8,242 nt of DNA, taken from positions 1-8,242 of the forward strand of contig UQUD01000082.1 of NCBI GenBank assembly GCA_900544225.1, given 5' to 3'. This document shows, piece after piece, positions 1 through 5,188 of this stretch. The translations under genes were made by a program, and so were the position numbers. The notes below the pieces were generated by a model, which worked only from the letters and a program-made list of their open reading frames with translations, did no database searches and was not told the origin of the DNA. The DNA is from an uncultured Collinsella sp. (GTDB taxonomy: Bacteria; Actinomycetota; Coriobacteriia; Coriobacteriales; Coriobacteriaceae). Within the stretch, counting starts at the first letter, position 1; each line of letters starts with the position of its first letter.

Positions 1-548
1 TTGATGGCGCCGCCGCCGATACCGCCGCAGATGAGCGTGTCAACGCCACCGTTGGCAAGCAGACCCGCCAGGGCGCCGTGACCGGTGCCGCCGGTGCCTA
101 CGACCTGCTCGTTGAGCACCTTGCCATCCTGGATGTCGTAGATCTTGAACTGCTCGCTGCGGCCAAAGTGCATAAAAATGTTGCCGTTGTCGTACGTCGT
201 TGCCACCCTCATGGTGTCGACCTCCTTTGCTGGCCATGCGGCCGTCGTCGTGGTAATGGGGGAGTACGCGATGCTGCCGCCTTCGATGCTGAGTGCCCGT
301 CCATTGACCAGGGCGTTTGCCACCTTGCGATGGGATCGGCTGCAAATTGCCGCCACCGTGGCGCGCGCGATGCCCATCTGCTGTGCGACTGCCTCTTGGC
401 TAAGGCCTTCCAGGTCGCACAGGCGCAGCACCTCGAGTTCGTCGATCGTCATGTCGATGTCATCGCCGCTCGCCAGGCCATCGGGGGTAAAACCGCAATA
501 TTCGGGGATGATCCCGACGTGGCGCAGTTTCTCGCGTCTTCCTGCCAT
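1..548 (-). CDS. DUF134 (UPF0251) HTH domain fused to NifX/NifB-like FeMo-cofactor-binding domain, 3' end beyond window
   Basis: The frame is open without a stop from ATG 548 to the window edge, so 182 codons are visible and the C-terminus is missing. Residues 1-93 match DUF134/UPF0251: conserved cysteine and FTPDG near residues 18-24, then a helix-turn-helix with TIDELEVLRLCDLEGLSQE (34-52) and QQMGIARATV (56-65), then ALVNGRALSIEGG (79-91). Residues 94-112 form a Thr/Ala-rich linker. From Met113 the sequence matches the Nitro_FeMo-Co family (NifX, NifB C-terminus, MTH1175-like): VATTYDNGNIFMHFGRSEQF, then GGTGHGALAGLL and LICGGIGGG. A site AAGGAG (554-559 on the complement) five bases before the ATG supports this start. 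The family suggests a DNA-binding regulator with a metal-cluster or cofactor-sensing domain; that role is inferred. Non-diazotrophic anaerobes carry such domains with unknown function. It is divergent from thyA. Confidence 0.88.
   Translation of the reverse strand, partial: MAGRREKLRHVGIIPEYCGFTPDGLASGDDIDMTIDELEVLRLCDLEGLSQEAVAQQMGIARATVAAICSRSHRKVANALVNGRALSIEGGSIAYSPITTTTAAWPAKEVDTMRVATTYDNGNIFMHFGRSEQFKIYDIQDGKVLNEQVVGTGGTGHGALAGLLANGGVDTLICGGIGGGAI
210..228 (-). promoter_or_regulatory. Internal ribosome binding site and in-frame ATG at the HTH/NifX domain boundary
   Basis: On the complement, AAAGGAGG (221-228) lies eight bases before an ATG (210-212), near-ideal Shine-Dalgarno strength and spacing. 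The ATG is in frame with the ATG at 548 (336 bases, 112 codons) and is exactly where the NifX-like domain begins. The signal is stronger than the one at the main start. It could yield a free NifX-like protein as well as the fusion, or it could be a relic of two formerly separate genes. The sequence is directly seen; its use is inferred. Confidence 0.6.
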
Positions 549-562
549 GCACACTCCTTATC

Positions 563-574
563 TGACATATGTCA
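563..574. promoter_or_regulatory. Perfect palindrome TGACATATGTCA, candidate operator (copy 1)
   Basis: A perfect 12-bp dyad lies 15 bp upstream of the DUF134-NifX start, at about the transcription start expected from the minus-strand promoter proposed at 580-607. Its place suits a repressor site, perhaps autoregulation by the adjacent HTH protein. The binding protein is unknown. Confidence 0.55.
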
Positions 575-579
575 ACAAT

Positions 580-607
580 AAAATAACGAACCTGCAGATT
601 TGCGCAA
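580..607 (-). promoter_or_regulatory. Candidate promoter of the DUF134-NifX gene
   Basis: On the complement, TTGCGC (602-607) and TATTTT (580-585) are separated by 16 bp, a weak match to sigma-70-type -35 and -10 boxes. The predicted start falls near 573, inside palindrome copy 1, and would leave a leader of about 25 bases with the AAGGAG site. Confidence 0.3.
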
Positions 608-614
608 GGAATTT

Positions 615-628
615 CTGGCATATGTCAG
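615..628. promoter_or_regulatory. Second palindrome copy CTGGCATATGTCAG, candidate operator (copy 2)
   Basis: This repeats the core of the 563-574 site with one change (A to G at 618) and extends the dyad by one base pair on each side. The two centres are 53 bp apart, close to five helical turns, so proteins on both sites would face the same side of the DNA. The copy lies between the divergent promoters. Confidence 0.55.
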
Positions 629-650
629 AAAATGAGGGCTTATGTTTGGG

Positions 651-680
651 CTGTGGGGCCGCGTGCGCCTGGGCTACAAT
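651..680 (+). promoter_or_regulatory. Candidate promoter of the thyA-folA operon
   Basis: TACAAT at 675-680 is a good -10 box. The -35 region, around CTGTGG at 651-656 with 18-bp spacing, is poor. Transcription would start near 687, leaving a short leader with the AGGAGG site just before ATG 715. The palindrome at 615-628 lies upstream of this promoter. Confidence 0.4.
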
Positions 681-714
681 GAATCTCGCTTGTAGGCAAC
701 TGACAGGAGGGTCA

Positions 715-1563
715 ATGAGCAAAGCTGATCAACAGTTTGTAACCATGTGCCGCGACATCTTGGACCATGGCACCACGACCGAGGGCCAAAAGGTCCGCCC
801 GGTGTGGGAGGACGGCACCCCTGCCTATACCATTAAAAACTTTGGAGTTACGGTGCGCTACGACCTGCGCGAGGAGTTCCCGGCGCTCACGCTGCGCCGT
901 ACGGCGCTCAAGTCTGCCATGGACGAGATCCTTTGGATCTATCAAAAGAAGTCCAATAACGTCCATGACCTTAACAGCCATATTTGGGACGAGTGGGCCG
1001 ACGAGACCGGCTCTATCGGCAAGGCCTACGGCTACCAGATTGGCCAGAAGAGCCATTACGCCGAGGGTGACTTCGATCAGATGGACCGCGTGCTGTACGA
1101 CCTTAATCACACGCCGTACAGCCGCCGCATTATGACGAACACCTATGTGTTTAGCGACCTGTCCGAGATGCACCTGTATCCGTGCGCCTACAGCGTGACC
1201 TATAACGTCACGCAGCGTCCGCAGGATGACAAGCCGACGCTCAACATGATTCTCAACCAGCGTAGCCAGGACATTTTGGCCGCGAACAATTGGAATGTGT
1301 GCCAGTACGCCATTTTGCTGATGATGGTCGCGCAGTCGGTCGATATGATTCCCGGCGAGCTGCTGCACGTGATTGCCGATGCCCACATTTACGACCGTCA
1401 TGTCGATATCATCCGCGAACTTATCGAGCGTCCGCAGTTTGCGGCTCCCAAGGTAACGCTCAACCCCGATGTGCATGATTTCTATGCGTTCACGACCGAT
1501 GATCTGATCGTTGAGGGCTATGAGCACGGCCCGCAGGTCAAGAACATCCCCATTGCGGTGTAG
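715..1563 (+). CDS. thyA: Thymidylate synthase
   Basis: ThyA methylates dUMP to dTMP in the cytoplasm with 5,10-methylene-tetrahydrofolate, producing dihydrofolate. The 282-residue product has the family's key residues in order: the phosphate-binding pair in YSRRIM (R137, R138), catalytic Cys157 in LYPCAYS, QRSQD (182-186; Arg183 and Asp186 match Arg218 and Asp221 of the L. casei enzyme), and His224 and Tyr226 in DAHIYDRH. The active site reads YPCAYS instead of the usual PPCH, a variant I associate with clostridial-type ThyA; the nucleophile is intact. The frame is open further upstream to 145, but ATG 715 has a strong AGGAGG site just before it and aligns with the family N-terminus, so the upstream part is not coding. 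folA follows after nine bases. Confidence 0.95.
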   Translation: MSKADQQFVTMCRDILDHGTTTEGQKVRPVWEDGTPAYTIKNFGVTVRYDLREEFPALTLRRTALKSAMDEILWIYQKKSNNVHDLNSHIWDEWADETGSIGKAYGYQIGQKSHYAEGDFDQMDRVLYDLNHTPYSRRIMTNTYVFSDLSEMHLYPCAYSVTYNVTQRPQDDKPTLNMILNQRSQDILAANNWNVCQYAILLMMVAQSVDMIPGELLHVIADAHIYDRHVDIIRELIERPQFAAPKVTLNPDVHDFYAFTTDDLIVEGYEHGPQVKNIPIAV

Positions 1564-1572
1564 GTGACGCGT

Positions 1573-2091
1573 ATGACGTGTAAGCTTTCTGCCATTGTCG
1601 CCGTGTGTGACGACTGGGGCATTGGGTGCGAAGGCGACATGGTGGTGTCCAATCGCGCCGACATGCGCCATTTTGTGGCGTGCACCAAAGGTTGCCCGGT
1701 CATTATGGGGCGCAAGACGCTGCTGAGTTATCCCGGCGGGCGACCGCTCAAGAACCGCCGCAATATTGTGCTCACGCGCGACCAAGGCTTTGCGCCCGAG
1801 GGCGTCGACGTGGTGCATAGCATCGACGAAGCGCTCGCCGCCGTGGCCGATGAACCCGTTGCGTGGGTGATTGGCGGCGGCGAGGTGTATCGCCAGTTTT
1901 TGCCGTATTGCGTCGAGGCCGAGGTTACGCATAACCATTGCGTGCATGACGTGGATACGTACTTTCCCGATTTGGATGCCGATCCCGCGTGGGAGATTGC
2001 GCGGCGAGGCGGTGTTGCCACGATTGCCTCGGGCGAGGGCGACGAGGGTGTCGATTATGAGTTCGTGACGTATCGTCGCGTTGAGGCGTAA
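1573..2091 (+). CDS. folA: Dihydrofolate reductase
   Basis: DHFR reduces dihydrofolate to tetrahydrofolate with NADPH, regenerating the folate oxidised by the ThyA encoded just upstream. The 172-residue product is of normal length. It shows LSAIVAVCDDWGIG at the N-terminus, the substrate-binding acid Asp30 (equivalent to E. coli Asp27) in RADMRHF, the NADPH-binding VIMGRKT and NIVLTR segments, WVIGGGEVY (IGGG from residue 100) and the late VTHNHC/DTYFPDL region. ATG 1573 is chosen because AGGTGA (1562-1567) sits at proper distance; an in-frame GTG at 1564, directly after the thyA stop, would add three residues. The nine-base gap and lack of a promoter indicate cotranscription with thyA. The stop codon overlaps the left arm of a hairpin. 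Confidence 0.94.
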   Translation: MTCKLSAIVAVCDDWGIGCEGDMVVSNRADMRHFVACTKGCPVIMGRKTLLSYPGGRPLKNRRNIVLTRDQGFAPEGVDVVHSIDEALAAVADEPVAWVIGGGEVYRQFLPYCVEAEVTHNHCVHDVDTYFPDLDADPAWEIARRGGVATIASGEGDEGVDYEFVTYRRVEA

Positions 2092-2121
2092 ACCCGATTA
2101 TCCCTTCGGTATTATCGGGTT
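2091..2121 (+). terminator. Imperfect hairpin overlapping the folA stop codon
   Basis: The arms begin AACCCGAT (2091-2098) and end ATCGGGTT (2114-2121). The inner stem has two mismatches and a TTC loop. No T-tract follows, so it may be an mRNA-end stabiliser or the first part of a composite terminator with the next hairpin. Confidence 0.4.
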
Positions 2122-2132
2122 GGAATGAGTGG

Positions 2133-2165
2133 CGGGGCAGCGCATGGCGTTGCCCCGATATTTGT
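2133..2165 (+). terminator. Probable intrinsic terminator of the thyA-folA operon
   Basis: An 11-bp G+C-rich stem pairs 2133-2143 with 2147-2157 (one G-U pair) around a three-base ATG loop. It is followed by the T-rich stretch ATATTTGTAT. It starts 42 bases after the folA stop and ends before the RNA methyltransferase. The ATG in the loop opens an upstream extension of the methyltransferase frame; initiation there seems unlikely inside the stem. Confidence 0.6.
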
Positions 2166-2200
2166 ATAGGTGCTGCAAAGAAAGGTGCGGGCTGGCTGCT

Positions 2201-3115
2201 ATGACTGATGCCGTTGAGGTGCTGCGAATCGATTCGCTCGAGGACGAGCGGCTCGATGCCTACGTGCGACTGACCGAGCGTGAGCTTCGCTGCGTGCTGG
2301 AGCCTCAGAAGGGCATTTTTATCGCCGAGAGTGCCAAGGTCATCGAGCGTGCGGTTCGCGCCAGATACGAGCCGGTGAGCTTTCTTTTGGGCGAGCGCTG
2401 GCTCGACCAGATGATGCCGCTGTTCGAGCGCCTGGTTGTGCGCGAGAGCGCGGGTCCGGTTCCTGTGTTCGTGGCCTCCATGGAGCTTATGGAGCAGTTG
2501 ACGGGCTTTAATGTGACGCGCGGCGCGCTGGCGGCGTTCCGTCGCCCGTGTCAGATTCCGGTAGCCGAGTTCTTGGGTGGCGTCGTCGAGGCGGCGGGGG
2601 AGCGCCCGGTGCGCGTGTGCGTGCTCGAGGGCATTGTCGACCACACCAACGTCGGCGCGATTTTCCGATCGGCGGCTGCGCTGAACGTCGATGGCATTTT
2701 GGTGAGCCCCACGTGCTGTGACCCGCTGTACCGTCGCTCGGCCCGCGTGAGCATGGGCACGGTGTTCCAGGTGCCCTGGACGCGCATTGGCAGCGAGGCG
2801 CGCGTATGGCCGCATGATGGGCTGGCGGCGCTGCACGATGCCGGCTTTTCGTGTGCCGCCATGGCGTTGACGGATGATTCGGTGTCGTTGGACGATCCCG
2901 CGCTGCAGGAGATTGACCGTCTGGCGATCTTTATGGGCACCGAGGGTGCTGGCTTGGGCGCCAAGACCATTGCAGGCTGCGACTGCGCCGTGCGTATTCC
3001 GATGGCGCATGGGGTCGATTCGCTCAACGTGGCCGCGGCAAGTGCTGTCGCCTTTTGGCAGCTGTGCCCGCATGTGAGTAACGAGTACCACTACCAGCCG
3101 GGGCTGTATCACTAG
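2201..3115 (+). CDS. TrmH/SpoU-family RNA 2'-O-methyltransferase
   Basis: The family transfers methyl groups from S-adenosylmethionine to ribose 2'-OH in tRNA or rRNA; the target nucleotide cannot be read from sequence. The 304-residue product has a weakly conserved N-terminal part (about 1-120) like the SpoU substrate-binding domain. A SPOUT-fold catalytic domain follows with all three motifs: motif 1 with NVGAIFR (N150, R156), motif 2 FMGTEGAGL (G246-E248), motif 3 SLNVAAASAVAFW (from S274, N276). This trefoil-knot class acts as a dimer. ATG 2201 is chosen because it is the first start with a sensible beginning for the family, though AAAGGTG (2181-2187) is rather far (13 bases). The frame extends upstream to 2129, through the terminator hairpin, which I regard as non-coding. 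Confidence 0.88.
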   Translation: MTDAVEVLRIDSLEDERLDAYVRLTERELRCVLEPQKGIFIAESAKVIERAVRARYEPVSFLLGERWLDQMMPLFERLVVRESAGPVPVFVASMELMEQLTGFNVTRGALAAFRRPCQIPVAEFLGGVVEAAGERPVRVCVLEGIVDHTNVGAIFRSAAALNVDGILVSPTCCDPLYRRSARVSMGTVFQVPWTRIGSEARVWPHDGLAALHDAGFSCAAMALTDDSVSLDDPALQEIDRLAIFMGTEGAGLGAKTIAGCDCAVRIPMAHGVDSLNVAAASAVAFWQLCPHVSNEYHYQPGLYH

Positions 3116-3238
3116 CGGGGTGCTCTCGAGCTTTGCCGCCAGGGGCGTTTCTGCTGCCTTCGGTCGGTGTTAAGCTGATAGCGGTTTTACCGTTCAATTG
3201 ATGTTTTGTTGTTTGACGTACGCTTGTGGGGAGGGCGT

Positions 3239-4588
3239 GTGGCTAAGAAATCTACGGCTATCGATGTAACGCAGGGTGTCATTTGGCAGCAGCTGCTGTC
3301 GCTGTGCGTTCCCATCTTCTTTAGTTCGTTTTTTCAGCAGGCATACACGCTTATCGGTACTTATATCGTCGGTCAGTTTGGCGGCAAGCTCGCGCTGGGT
3401 GGCATTCAGGCCACGATGGTGCTTACGGAGCTCTGCATTGGTTTTTGCGTCGGTGTGGGTGCTGGCTGCGCGGTCATTACGGGCCAGTTTTTTGGCCAGC
3501 ACGATGACGAGCGCCTGAGCCGATCGGTCCATACGGCCATGACGCTCGCGCTGGTGGGCGGTATCGTTTTCTCGATTCTTGGCATAGTGTTCGTTGAGCC
3601 CATGCTGGTGCTTATGAACACGCCGCATGAACTATTGGCCGAGGGCGTGGCCTATGCTCGTTGTTATTTTGCCGCTATGGTTGCGGCGCTGCTGCTCAAT
3701 ATGGGAACGGCATTGCTGCGCGCCGTGGGCGACACGCGCGGGCCTGCTGTGATCATCGCCTCCGGCTGCCTTGTTAATGCGGTGCTGGATGTCATCTTCG
3801 TTGCCGTGCTTCATATGGAGGCTCTGGGCTGCGGCATCGCGGTGGCGCTGACCATTTGCTCCAACGCCACGATGATCGTGATTCGTATGATGCACGCACC
3901 GGGTGCGTGGCGGCTTTCACTGTCCAAACTCGGCATTGATCCTGCTATTTGTAAGAGCATGATCTCGTGTGGTCTGCCACTTGGCTTTCAGTCTGCTGCG
4001 TATTCGATTTCCAACGTTTTGATTCAGGTGTCGGTCAACTCGTTTGGTGCCGATGTCACCACGGCGTGGGGTCTTTCGGGTCGCCTGGATGGCATTGTCT
4101 GGATGGTCACCGAGGCGCTTGGCGTGTCGATCACCACGTTCTCGGCGCAGAACTTTGGCGCGCGCAACTACGAGCGCATGCGCAAGGGCTACCATACGTC
4201 GCTCGTGCTGTCGTTTATGCTCATTGGTGGTCTGTCTGCCGTGCTGCTGGTGTTCTCGGGTCCGTTGTCGCGTCTGTTTGTCGACGATGCTTCGATTTCG
4301 GCGTACACCACGACGATTCTTCATTTCATCGCGCCGTTCTACGCGATCTTCTCGATTATCGAAAACGCGTCGGGATCCATTCGCGGTGCCGGCGTGAGCT
4401 TGCAGCCCATGCTGCTCACGATTTTTGGCACCGTCGTGCTCAGGGTGATCTGGGTGTTTGCGATTATGCCGTTCGATCCGTCGCTTGAGCACCTGCTGCT
4501 GGTCTACCCCGTAACCTGGGTAATCACCGCCATGATGTTCACCGTTTACCACCACAGCGGCAACTGGCTAGGCCGCGCCACCGCCTAG
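3239..4588 (+). CDS. MATE-family multidrug/toxic-compound efflux transporter
   Basis: This is an inner-membrane exporter that would use a sodium or proton gradient to expel cationic drugs or metabolites; the substrate is not predictable. The 449-residue product has the usual MATE length and about twelve hydrophobic segments in two related halves. N-terminal signatures are VTQGVIWQQLLSLCVPIFFS and FQQAYTLIGTYIVG with GQFFGQ soon after. The second half opens with ISCGLPLGFQSAAYSISN and contains FSAQNFGARNYERMRKG. The first helix lacks the Asp common in the DTxIVG stretch of many relatives (GTYIVG here). Start GTG 3239 follows GGAGG (3230-3234) at short spacing; a TTG at 3206 would add 11 residues but has no ribosome site. 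The 123-bp upstream gap shows no clear promoter or terminator. It ends convergently, 22 bp from cobO. Confidence 0.9.
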   Translation: MAKKSTAIDVTQGVIWQQLLSLCVPIFFSSFFQQAYTLIGTYIVGQFGGKLALGGIQATMVLTELCIGFCVGVGAGCAVITGQFFGQHDDERLSRSVHTAMTLALVGGIVFSILGIVFVEPMLVLMNTPHELLAEGVAYARCYFAAMVAALLLNMGTALLRAVGDTRGPAVIIASGCLVNAVLDVIFVAVLHMEALGCGIAVALTICSNATMIVIRMMHAPGAWRLSLSKLGIDPAICKSMISCGLPLGFQSAAYSISNVLIQVSVNSFGADVTTAWGLSGRLDGIVWMVTEALGVSITTFSAQNFGARNYERMRKGYHTSLVLSFMLIGGLSAVLLVFSGPLSRLFVDDASISAYTTTILHFIAPFYAIFSIIENASGSIRGAGVSLQPMLLTIFGTVVLRVIWVFAIMPFDPSLEHLLLVYPVTWVITAMMFTVYHHSGNWLGRATA

Positions 4589-4590
4589 CC

Positions 4591-4608
4591 ATTCGGGACG
4601 TCCCCAAT
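4591..4608. repeat. Imperfect 18-bp palindrome between convergent genes
   Basis: ATTcGGGACGTCCCcAAT lies in the 22-bp gap between the MATE and cobO stops. The central GGGACGTCCC (4595-4604) is perfect; one outer C/C pair is mismatched. It is too short and lacks T-tracts for a confident terminator. It could be a dispersed palindromic element or a binding site. Confidence 0.4.
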
Positions 4609-4610
4609 GA

Positions 4611-5096
4611 TTAGTATTCGATGCCTTGACGGGCTAGGAGGCCTTCGTCGAAGTAGTGTTTGACGGGGCGCATTTCGGTGACTAGGTCGGCGAGGTCCGC
4701 GAGAGGCAGCAGCCCGCGGCCGGTGAGCACGAGCTCCGTGGTGGCAGGCTTCAGCGCGATCAGTCCCTCCACATCCTCGCGCGTCACGAATCCGCGGCGC
4801 ATCGCTTCGCCGAGTTCGTCCAAAATCAGAACGTCGACCTGTGATATCTGCTCGCGTGCGAGCTCCATGATCTGCTCGGCGCAGGCCTCGGGTGTGTCGC
4901 GATCGGCCTGTACAATGCGCAGTCCCAGGCGCGGCGCGGCGTCGTGCTCGGCGCAGTGCAGCTTCTTGGCAAACTGCAGCATGAGTACGTCGAGCCCATA
5001 ACCTTTGGCGCGCATCGCCAATCCCAGCGCAGCCGTGGTTTTGCCCTTGCCGTCGCCCGTATAGATCTGAACCTTGCCGACTTCAAGTGATGCCAT
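4611..5096 (-). CDS. cobO: Cob(I)alamin adenosyltransferase, CobO/BtuR type
   Basis: The enzyme adenosylates the cobalt of cob(I)alamin or precursor corrinoids with ATP, making the coenzyme form used by radical mutases and dehydratases. The 161-residue product shows the CobO P-loop GDGKGKTT (14-21), ILDELGEAMRRGF (91-103, Walker-B-like), ELVLTGR (121-127) and the C-terminal signature DLVTEMRPVKHYFDEG with an ending RQGIEY. It is shorter than the roughly 200-residue enterobacterial BtuR, lacking the N-terminal extension. ATG 5096 is preceded on the complement by AAAGGA (5102-5107) at good spacing. No other corrinoid gene is in view, so salvage rather than full synthesis is possible. It is divergent from ftsH, with 77 to 92 bp between starts. 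Confidence 0.92.
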   Translation of the reverse strand: MASLEVGKVQIYTGDGKGKTTAALGLAMRAKGYGLDVLMLQFAKKLHCAEHDAAPRLGLRIVQADRDTPEACAEQIMELAREQISQVDVLILDELGEAMRRGFVTREDVEGLIALKPATTELVLTGRGLLPLADLADLVTEMRPVKHYFDEGLLARQGIEY

Positions 5097-5156
5097 CTCT
5101 GTCCTTTCGTGCCCGGCGTCGGTTTATCGCCGTCCGGGTTGGGTATTCTAGTTAGC

Positions 5157-5184
5157 ATTATCAACCCCAGTAGATGGAGTTCAA
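5157..5184 (-). promoter_or_regulatory. Candidate cobO promoter overlapping the ftsH start region
   Basis: On the complement, TTGAAC (5179-5184) and GATAAT (5157-5162) are separated by 16 bp, a fair sigma-70-type match. Transcription would start near 5150, about 54 bases before cobO. The -35 box covers the first codons of the longer ftsH reading frame. Confidence 0.4.
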
Positions 5185-5188
5185 GCTG

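Noticed and set aside
570..575. TTGACA on the complement as a -35 box for the HTH-NifX gene
   Set aside because: A -10 box at normal spacing would fall on the start codon, requiring a leaderless transcript, while a proper ribosome site is present. The TTGACA is better explained as part of the palindrome.
145..714. In-frame N-terminal extension of thyA giving a 472-residue product
   Set aside because: The frame is open by chance opposite the HTH-NifX gene and crosses the palindromes and both promoters. ATG 715 has a strong ribosome site and fits the family N-terminus.
712..3112. Two long minus-strand reading frames (712-1947 and 1925-3112)
   Set aside because: They are opposite thyA-folA and the methyltransferase, have Arg/His-rich low-complexity translations and no recognisable family; both are shadows of high-G+C coding DNA.
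3116..3238. Possible terminator or promoter between the methyltransferase and MATE genes
   Set aside because: Only a four-bp CGGT/ACCG stem near 3182-3193 followed by scattered Ts was found, and no convincing -35/-10 pair; too weak to list.
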